A DNA stretch of 13,919 nt, from assembly GCA_036558305.1 (NCBI GenBank), contig DATBFX010000533.1:1-13919 (forward strand), written 5' to 3'. Position numbers and translations under genes: made by a program. Under the pieces are notes generated by a model. It searched no databases and was not told the origin of the DNA. It saw nothing but the letters and a program-made list of their open reading frames with translations. Shown piece by piece: positions 6,432 to 12,523 of this stretch (positions are counted from its first letter, which is position 1; every line of letters starts with the position of its first letter). This stretch comes from DATBFX01 sp036558305 (GTDB lineage Bacteria; Chloroflexota; Chloroflexia; Thermomicrobiales; UBA6265).

Positions 6432-8858
6432 ATGTCGCACCAACCAGACGAGCCGACCCACGGGCTGCCGCTTGCAGGCTGGCGCCCCAGTCGGCGGGTG
6501 ATGGTGAAGGCGGCGGCGGCCTTCGCGGCGCTCGCCGCGACCGGCGGGGTCGCCCATTCCGGTCTCGGGCTGACCGGCGCCAGGGCCCAGAACGCCGGCG
6601 GCACCCGCGCCCGCCGGTGGGTCGAAGCCGACAATGTGACCATCGCCGAGGCCGGCGGTTACCGGACGATCGCCGCCGAGTTCCCGTTCTACGCCGTCGG
6701 CGGCAGTTGGGCGGGCTCGTTCGGCACGGGCGCCGTCCTCGAATTCCGCTTCAGCACCGACGGCAAGACCTACGGCTCGCCGGTCCGCTCCGCCCCGGCC
6801 ATCGTCGACGCCGGCCGGCCGGACCGCGACAACCGGATCTTCGTCGAGCTCGTCTTCACCAACAGCGCCCGCTTCATCCGCTACCGCGTGCTCGACGGCG
6901 GGGGAGCCCCGGTCGCGGCGCCGGGCGTCGAGATCGTCTACATCGACGCCACCAACGGCCCCCAGGCGGCGGACGTCTTCTCGCCAGCCTCCCTGCCGAC
7001 CCTGCAAAAACCGCCGGTCGTCTCGCGTGCCGGCTGGGGCGCCGACGAGGACTACCGGTTCGACGCCTACGGCGAAATCTGGCCGCCGGAGTACCGCAAG
7101 GTCGAGCACATCGTCATCCACCACACCGACACGCCGAACGACGTGGATGCCCCAACCCAGGTCCGCTCGATCTACTACTACCACGCGGTCGAACGGTTGT
7201 GGGGCGACATCGGCTACAACTACCTGGTCGGTTTCGACGGCACCATTTTCCTGGGACGGGTCGGCGGTCCCCACGTCGTCGGCGGTCACGCCTACAAATA
7301 CGCCTACGGCTCCTCCGGCATCGCCACCATCGGCACCTACTCGTTCGTCGACGCCACCGAGGAGGCGCAGGCGGCGCTGGTCGCCATCTCGGCCTGGCTT
7401 GGGCGCAACCTCCAACCGAAGGGCAAGGCGACCTGGTACGAGGTGACCAACTGCCCGACGATCTGCGGTCACCGCGACGTCAGCCAGAGCGACTGCCCCG
7501 GCGACCAACTCTGGGCCGACTTACCGGGTATCCGGAACAGCGTCGCCGGCCTCCTCGCCGACACCGACAGCCCGCCGGACGACCCGGTCCCCGGTTTCCC
7601 GGCGGGTATCTACACAACCGGCGACAACGTCGTGACCGACCGGACGACCTACCTGCGCGAGCTCCCGAGCGCGTCGTCCCACCCGCTGCAGAAACTGTCC
7701 ACCGGTACCTACCTGGCGATCTACGGCATCCCGCGGATCGTCAGCGGGAAGAAGTGGTACTACTGCCTGACCACGGCGCACGAGGGGTACGCCTACGGCG
7801 ACTACCTCGATCCGGCGCCCATCGGCAACCCGCCCGCGCCGAAGTTCAAGGTCGGCGACCGCGTCCGGCTCACCCAGGACGTCGTGCTGCGGCGCGACCC
7901 CGGCATCCCGCAACGCATCACCGGCGCGATCTCCGCGGGGACGCTGGTCCAGATCACCGTCGACTCGGTTGCCGCCACCGGGATTCGCTGGTGGGGCATC
8001 TACAACGCCTCCACCACCGGCGGTTGGGTCAACCAGGCGTACCTGGCCGATGCCAACCTGCCGAAGCTGCACCTGTCCACCTACAGCGGCCCTCCCGGCA
8101 CCACCGTCTCCTACGACATCAGCGGATTCCCGGCCAACCGCACGATCTCCATCCGCTGGGACAACTCGACGAAGTACTACCCGTCGTCCGTGACGACCGA
8201 CGGCAACGGCCGGGCGACCGGCCACTACACGATCCCCAGCGCGATCAAGGGCGGTCACACCCTCAGTGCCGTCGCCGGCTCCGCCACCGCCACCGCCGCC
8301 TTCCAGGTCACGTCGCGTCTCTCCATCTCGCCGAGGAGCGGACCGCAGGGGACGTCGGTCAAGGCGACGCTGCGCGGCTTCGTCAACGGCGAGCAGATCA
8401 AACTCCAGTGGTACGTGAACGCGGTCTGGCGAACCGCCACGACCGTCACGGGCGCCTCCAACGGCAGCGCGACCGCCCAGATCACCGTCCCCTCCGTACC
8501 GACCGGCAACCGCTCCGTGCGCGCGCTGGCGCCCAGCGGCTCGGCGCGGACGACGTTCGTCGTCACGGCGGCGGCGAGCGCAGCCGAGGAGGAGACGTCG
8601 ACGCCGCGGGCTACCTCGACCCCGGAACCGACGCCGGAAAGCTCGCCCACGCGCGAACCGCGACCGACCAGGGAACCGACCGAGACGCCGGAACCGGAAC
8701 CGACGGAGACGCCGACGCCCGAACCGACGCCGACCGACACACCGGAGCCGACCGAGACACCGACGCCCGAACCGACCGCCACCGAGACGCCGACCGCGGA
8801 ACCGACCGCGGAATCGGCCGGGGAACCGGCCGGTACCCCCGCCGACGAGGAAGGGTAG
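6432..8858 (+). CDS. Tat-exported N-acetylmuramoyl-L-alanine amidase (PGRP/Amidase_2 fold) with SH3-like and Ig-like repeats
   Basis: This 808-residue protein would cut the MurNAc-L-Ala bond of peptidoglycan outside the membrane. Residues 1-52 are a twin-arginine signal: SRRVMVKA at 20-27, a hydrophobic Ala-rich stretch, and an ARA/QN cleavage site after residue 52. Residues 60-175 look like a beta-sandwich. The catalytic domain (about 180-375) shows VIHHTD (His230-His231), GYNY (Tyr262), GHRD (His347) and DCPGD (Cys355). These match the His/Tyr/His/Cys zinc and catalytic positions of T7-lysozyme-type amidases, so it looks active. SH3-like domains follow at about 393-460 and 471-540, then two related Ig-like repeats (about 545-626 and 628-712). 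The C terminus (719-808) is Pro/Thr/Glu-rich. There is no sortase motif or membrane anchor. The start is set by AAGGA at 6422-6426. It may remodel wall at sites of glycan export; that link is inference. Confidence 0.9.
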   Translation: MSHQPDEPTHGLPLAGWRPSRRVMVKAAAAFAALAATGGVAHSGLGLTGARAQNAGGTRARRWVEADNVTIAEAGGYRTIAAEFPFYAVGGSWAGSFGTGAVLEFRFSTDGKTYGSPVRSAPAIVDAGRPDRDNRIFVELVFTNSARFIRYRVLDGGGAPVAAPGVEIVYIDATNGPQAADVFSPASLPTLQKPPVVSRAGWGADEDYRFDAYGEIWPPEYRKVEHIVIHHTDTPNDVDAPTQVRSIYYYHAVERLWGDIGYNYLVGFDGTIFLGRVGGPHVVGGHAYKYAYGSSGIATIGTYSFVDATEEAQAALVAISAWLGRNLQPKGKATWYEVTNCPTICGHRDVSQSDCPGDQLWADLPGIRNSVAGLLADTDSPPDDPVPGFPAGIYTTGDNVVTDRTTYLRELPSASSHPLQKLSTGTYLAIYGIPRIVSGKKWYYCLTTAHEGYAYGDYLDPAPIGNPPAPKFKVGDRVRLTQDVVLRRDPGIPQRITGAISAGTLVQITVDSVAATGIRWWGIYNASTTGGWVNQAYLADANLPKLHLSTYSGPPGTTVSYDISGFPANRTISIRWDNSTKYYPSSVTTDGNGRATGHYTIPSAIKGGHTLSAVAGSATATAAFQVTSRLSISPRSGPQGTSVKATLRGFVNGEQIKLQWYVNAVWRTATTVTGASNGSATAQITVPSVPTGNRSVRALAPSGSARTTFVVTAAASAAEEETSTPRATSTPEPTPESSPTREPRPTREPTETPEPEPTETPTPEPTPTDTPEPTETPTPEPTATETPTAEPTAESAGEPAGTPADEEG
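8586..8855 (+). repeat. Low-complexity Pro/Thr/Glu tail-coding repeat
   Basis: The last 90 codons of the amidase are a degenerate short repeat of ACG/ACC, CCG and GAA/GAG codons giving EPT, TPE and TETP units. Parts such as GACGCCCGAACCGAC recur exactly. The acidic, Thr-rich tail may be a wall-spanning or O-glycosylated stalk. Such tails are common on exported Chloroflexota proteins and can vary in length by slippage. Confidence 0.75.
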
Positions 8859-8881
8859 CGCCGGCCAATTCATCGTCCCGC

Positions 8882-8918
8882 GCACCCACCGGCCGCGTTA
8901 TCGACGGCCGGTGGGTGC
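8882..8918. terminator. Perfect 14-bp stem-loop after the amidase gene
   Basis: GCACCCACCGGCCG (8882-8895) pairs perfectly with CGGCCGGTGGGTGC (8905-8918) around a nine-base loop, 23 bases after the amidase stop. It is the likely transcription end between the amidase and the following operon. No T-run follows, so it would be a U-less terminator or an RNA-stabilising stem. Confidence 0.55.
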
Positions 8919-8938
8919 CACGCGGCGGCCACCTGCGC

Positions 8939-8944
8939 TACTAT
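8939..8944 (+). promoter_or_regulatory. Candidate -10 element for the glycosyltransferase-epimerase operon
   Basis: TACTAT in GCGCTACTATGGG lies 20 bases past the stem-loop and 130 bases before ATG 9075. The -35 region (about 8916-8921, TGCCAC) is poor. Its position right after the terminator-like stem supports a promoter for the three overlapping genes. Confidence 0.38.
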
Positions 8945-8974
8945 GGGCACTTGAACGTTTCGCCATGCCGCGAC

Positions 8975-9050
8975 GGGTGCGGACCGGGAGCCGCGCCCCT
9001 CGCCGTGGGAGCACCATGGGCCGCGCCGCCATCCGGATGAAGGGCCGGGA
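8975..9050 (+). other. Hairpin-rich leader of the operon at 9075
   Basis: GGGTGCGG (8975-8982) pairs with CCGCGCCC (8991-8998, one G-U pair). CCGTGG/CCATGG and CATCCGGATG stems follow downstream. The leader then has CTCGGGGAAGG ahead of the start, the same 11 bases found just before the amidase gene. No known riboswitch was recognised. Confidence 0.2.
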
Positions 9051-9074
9051 CGCCTCGGGGAAGGCTGCCCGCCG

Positions 9075-11381
9075 ATGACCGAGCTACGTTTTCGCCGCCG
9101 GCTCTCCGGTCTCGTCTCGTCGGCAACCAACCGCGCCAAACAGGCGGTTCCGTCCCGTCAGGCGGCCGAACCACCGCCCACGGCGCGGCCGAGCATCCGC
9201 AATCGCATCGTCGCCGCCCTCGACGGTCAGGGTTTCGAGGCGGCGGAGCAAGTCATCCGGGAACAGGAGGCGGAACTCTGGGCCTATCTGGCTCGCGTCG
9301 GCGAGCCGGTCGATCGGGCGCGCGCGTTGGGGTACGCGCAACGGGCGATCGAGCTCGATCCCCGTCCCCAGTACTTCAGCCGGTATCTGCGCCTGGCGAA
9401 CGCGCTCGGGGTGATCCGTCTTCCCCAGCGCATCCTCGAGGTCGCCGAGGATCTTGGCGCAGACGGCGAGGTGCCCGCCTCGGTCCAGTATCAGCTCTCC
9501 TGGTTCCGCGTCTGGCGCGGTCTTCTCGAAGACGGGTTTCCCCTCCCCGCCAGGCGATCCGAACCCGCTTTCCGACCGCTTCCCAACACCGTCCTCTATT
9601 GCCTGCACAATTCGTTGCCGCACGACAGTGCCGGTTACGCGACGCGTTCGCACGGCATCCTGCAGGGTCTGCGCGACGCCGGGATGAACATGCTGCCTTA
9701 CACGCGATTCGGTTATCCCTGGGACGCCGCCCGCCGAAAAAAGCTCGATCCGATACCGGCGTACGCCGATCGGGACGAGGCGGACGGCATCACCTACCAC
9801 CGCCTCCGCACCCTCGACACGGGTTGGGGTCAGGTGCCGCTCGATTGCTACATGCAGTCCGCCGCCGAAGCGGTCGAGCAGGCGATCCGGGTCGAGCGGC
9901 CGAGCATCGTCCACGCCGCGTCGAACTACATCACCGGGTTGCCCAGCGTCGTGGCGGCGCTCCGCCTCGGGCTGCCGGTGGTCTACGAGGTCCGCGGTCT
10001 GTGGGAGATTACCCGTGCCTCGCGCGAGCCGGCGTGGAAAACCAGCGACCAGTACGAGGCGTACGTCCGCCTGGAGACGGAGGCGGCCAACGGCGCCGAC
10101 GCCGTCATCACCCTGACCGAAGCGCTGAAGGCGGAACTGGTCGGCCGCGGCGTCCCGGCGGAGCGGATCACCGTCGTCCCCAACTCCGTCGATCCCGACC
10201 TCTTCACCGCCGAGCCGCGCGACCGCGACCTCGAACACGAACTCGGGTTCGCAGGTCGCCGCGTCGTCGGCTACGTCGGCTCCTTCACCGGTTACGAAGG
10301 GTTGGACGACCTCCTCCACGCCACGACCGTCGTCATCGACCGCGGCGTCGACTTGCGGCTGTTGCTGGTGGGCGACGGCGCGGAGTTGCCCCGCTTGCGG
10401 GAACTGGTCGCCGAGTTGGAACTGGGCGACCACGTCGTCATGCCCGGCCGCGTCCCCTTCGCCGAGGTCCACCGCTACTACTCGCTGATCGACGTCGCGG
10501 TCTTCCCCCGCAAACCGCTGCCGGTGACCGAGATGGTTTCGCCGATGAAACCGTTCGAGGCGATGGCGACCAAGAAAGCGATCCTGGTCTCCAGCGTCGG
10601 CGCGCTGGCGGAGATCGTCCAGGACGGCGAAACCGGCCTCGTCTTCCAGAAGGGCGATATCGACAGCCTGGCCGACGCGCTCGAACGGATGGTGCGCGAT
10701 CCCGACCTCTGCCGGCGACTCGGGGAGAACGCGCGCGAATGGGTGGTGGCGAATCGCTCCTGGCAGCGGGCGGCGGCGACGGTCGTCGACGTCTACCGAT
10801 CGGTCGGTCTGGTCGAAACGCTGCCGGCATTGGAACCGGGTCCCGGTTTCCCGGCGACCGTCTGGAAGCGCCTCAACGGCAAGACCGAAGCGACCCGCCA
10901 CGAGGCGATCCTGCGCTCCCCATGGACGGGGCGCGTGCTCGACCTCGGGACGGACCGCGGGTTCGTCGCCTGCCTGATCGCCTCGCTGTACGAACCGGAC
11001 CGACTCGTCGTCGTCGAACCCTCCAAGCGTTTCCTCGCCCAGGCGGTCGAACTCGCGGCGGCAAACCGCGTCGCGCGCTTCGCCGGCATCACCGGCACGG
11101 GCCAAAACCTGCCGTTCGCGGCGGCGTCGTTCGATCGTGTCCTGATCTCGGAAGCGTTGGCGCAGTCGCCCGATCCCGGCAGGCTCCTGGCCGAAGCGGC
11201 GCGCGTTTTGGCGCCAAACGGAACCGCCCTCGTCGTCGTCCCCCGTCCCGACCAGGAGTCCACCGGCGAGGACATTCCGCACCTGGCCGCCGCGGCCGGG
11301 TTCCGCCCGCTCGAACGGCGCACGGTCGAGACCTGGGACTTCCACCTGTTGCAACGCCTCGGGCCGGACGGCGCAGGATGA
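9075..11381 (+). CDS. Helical-repeat N terminus + GT4 glycosyltransferase + C-terminal SAM-methyltransferase-like domain
   Basis: This 768-residue protein is the full-length paralogue of the partial gene at the window start. Residues 1-40 are basic and proline-rich. Residues 45-155 are helical and TPR-like (ALGYAQRAIELDPRPQYFSRYLRLANALG). The GT4 domain runs from about 171 (NTVLYCLHNS, then the acceptor-side HDSAGYATRSHGI) to 575. It includes VVYEVRGLWE (302-311), VVPNSVD (367-373), GYVGSF (399-404), LLLVGDG (429-435) and the MKPFEAMA Glu495. The methyltransferase-like domain (about 605-755) keeps motif I VLDLGTDRG and an acidic strand-2 end (VVVEPS). It lacks the EH after strand 4 and about a dozen residues of the late loop present in the paralogue, so methylation is doubtful. 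It should act at the cytoplasmic membrane on a glycan intermediate. The start ATG 9075 follows GGAAGG at 9059-9064 (10-base spacer). The stop overlaps the next start (ATGA). Confidence 0.88.
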   Translation: MTELRFRRRLSGLVSSATNRAKQAVPSRQAAEPPPTARPSIRNRIVAALDGQGFEAAEQVIREQEAELWAYLARVGEPVDRARALGYAQRAIELDPRPQYFSRYLRLANALGVIRLPQRILEVAEDLGADGEVPASVQYQLSWFRVWRGLLEDGFPLPARRSEPAFRPLPNTVLYCLHNSLPHDSAGYATRSHGILQGLRDAGMNMLPYTRFGYPWDAARRKKLDPIPAYADRDEADGITYHRLRTLDTGWGQVPLDCYMQSAAEAVEQAIRVERPSIVHAASNYITGLPSVVAALRLGLPVVYEVRGLWEITRASREPAWKTSDQYEAYVRLETEAANGADAVITLTEALKAELVGRGVPAERITVVPNSVDPDLFTAEPRDRDLEHELGFAGRRVVGYVGSFTGYEGLDDLLHATTVVIDRGVDLRLLLVGDGAELPRLRELVAELELGDHVVMPGRVPFAEVHRYYSLIDVAVFPRKPLPVTEMVSPMKPFEAMATKKAILVSSVGALAEIVQDGETGLVFQKGDIDSLADALERMVRDPDLCRRLGENAREWVVANRSWQRAAATVVDVYRSVGLVETLPALEPGPGFPATVWKRLNGKTEATRHEAILRSPWTGRVLDLGTDRGFVACLIASLYEPDRLVVVEPSKRFLAQAVELAAANRVARFAGITGTGQNLPFAAASFDRVLISEALAQSPDPGRLLAEAARVLAPNGTALVVVPRPDQESTGEDIPHLAAAAGFRPLERRTVETWDFHLLQRLGPDGAG

Positions 11382-12523
11382 CGATGTTGCGAGCGCTGGT
11401 CGTCGCCGGGGCGCGCCCCAACTTCATGAAGGTCGCCCCGGTGCTGGCGGCCCTCGCCGCGCGGGGGCACGAGGGTATCCTCGTCCACACCGGGCAGCAC
11501 TACGACGCGCGGATGTCCGACGCCTTCTTCCGCGACCTCGATCTGCCGGAACCCGCCTTCCACCTCGGCGTCGGTTCCGGCTCCCACGCCCAGCAGACCG
11601 CCCGCGTCATGGAAACCTTCGAACCGGTCCTGCTGGAGACGAAACCCGATTGGGTCGTCGTCGTCGGCGACGTCAATTCCACCATCGCCTGCGCCCTCGT
11701 CGCCGTCAAGCTGAAAGAGGAAACCGGCGGCCGGATCGCCCACGTCGAAGCCGGTCTCCGCAGCGGCGACTGGCGGATGCCGGAGGAGGTCAACCGCGTC
11801 CTCACCGATCGCCTCGCCGATCTCCTCCTCACCCCCAGCCACGACGCCGAACCGAATCTCCGCCACGAGGGGATCCCCGAAGAGCGGATCGTCTTCGTCG
11901 GCAACGTCATGATCGACACGCTGTTCCGGTGTCTGCCCAAAGCCCGCGCCCTCGATGTCCCCGGCAGCCTCGGGCTGCGGCGCGGCGGTTACGCCCTGGT
12001 CACCCTCCACCGCCCCTCCAACGTGGACGATCCGGCCGCCCTGGCCGCCGTGCTCGCCGCGTTGGACGCGGTCGCGGCCGAGCTACCGGTCGTCTTCCCG
12101 ATCCATCCGCGCACGCGAAAGAACCTTGCCGCCTTCGGTCTGGGTGCGGCGGCCGAACGCCTCCGGTTGCTCGAACCTCAGGGCTACCTGCAAACGCTCT
12201 CCCTCTCCGACGCCGCCGCCGTGGTCCTGACCGACTCGGGAGGATTGCAGGAGGAGACGACCGTCCTCGGCGTGCCCTGCGTCACCCTGCGCGAACAGAC
12301 CGAGCGGCCGATCACCGTCGAGCAGGGCACCAACCGGCTCGCCCCCTGGCCGCTGACGACCGCCGGCATCCTCGTTGCGACCCGCGCCGCCCTCGATCAG
12401 GGGCGCGTCGCGGTCGGCGCCCGCTGTCCGGAGGGGTGGGACGGCCGCGCCGCAGAGCGGGTCGTCGATGCGCTCGTCGCTGCTCGAGGGCTGGCCGGAC
12501 CCGGAAAGGGCAACCAAGGATGA
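11378..12523 (+). CDS. wecB: UDP-N-acetylglucosamine 2-epimerase, non-hydrolysing
   Basis: This 381-residue enzyme interconverts UDP-GlcNAc and UDP-ManNAc in the cytosol, supplying ManNAc-type precursors for surface glycans. The whole family signature is present: GARPNFMKVAPV near the start, HTGQHYD, VVGDVNST (catalytic Asp), HVEAGLRSGDWRMPEEVNR (both catalytic Glu), TLHRPSNVD (catalytic His), FPIHPRTRKNL, and DSGGLQEETTVLGVPCVTLREQTERP with EQGTNR for UDP binding. Length is normal. It starts at ATG 11378, whose last two bases are in the TGA of the upstream gene, so translation is probably coupled; there is no strong Shine-Dalgarno site. ATG 11384 is an alternative start. No dehydrogenase to ManNAcA (WecC-like) is in the window, so the downstream use of UDP-ManNAc is open. 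Confidence 0.95.
   Translation: MTMLRALVVAGARPNFMKVAPVLAALAARGHEGILVHTGQHYDARMSDAFFRDLDLPEPAFHLGVGSGSHAQQTARVMETFEPVLLETKPDWVVVVGDVNSTIACALVAVKLKEETGGRIAHVEAGLRSGDWRMPEEVNRVLTDRLADLLLTPSHDAEPNLRHEGIPEERIVFVGNVMIDTLFRCLPKARALDVPGSLGLRRGGYALVTLHRPSNVDDPAALAAVLAALDAVAAELPVVFPIHPRTRKNLAAFGLGAAAERLRLLEPQGYLQTLSLSDAAAVVLTDSGGLQEETTVLGVPCVTLREQTERPITVEQGTNRLAPWPLTTAGILVATRAALDQGRVAVGARCPEGWDGRAAERVVDALVAARGLAGPGKGNQG
12503..12510 (+). promoter_or_regulatory. Ribosome-binding site for the MurL-like gene
   Basis: GGAAAGGG lies inside the end of the epimerase gene, nine bases before ATG 12520. It supports the ATGA-overlap start for a gene that would otherwise be easy to miss because it runs off the window. 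Confidence 0.55.

Noticed and set aside
6392..9040. Plus-strand open frame of 882 codons overlapping the amidase in another frame
   Set aside because: The product is an Arg-rich low-complexity translation. The overlapping frame has a Tat signal, catalytic residues and a good ribosome-binding site, so this is a shadow of codon bias.
9599..11377. N-terminal extension of the epimerase frame to give a 974-residue protein
   Set aside because: The upstream part overlaps the glycosyltransferase gene in another frame and is Arg-rich shadow sequence. Family homology begins exactly at ATG 11378, at an ATGA overlap.
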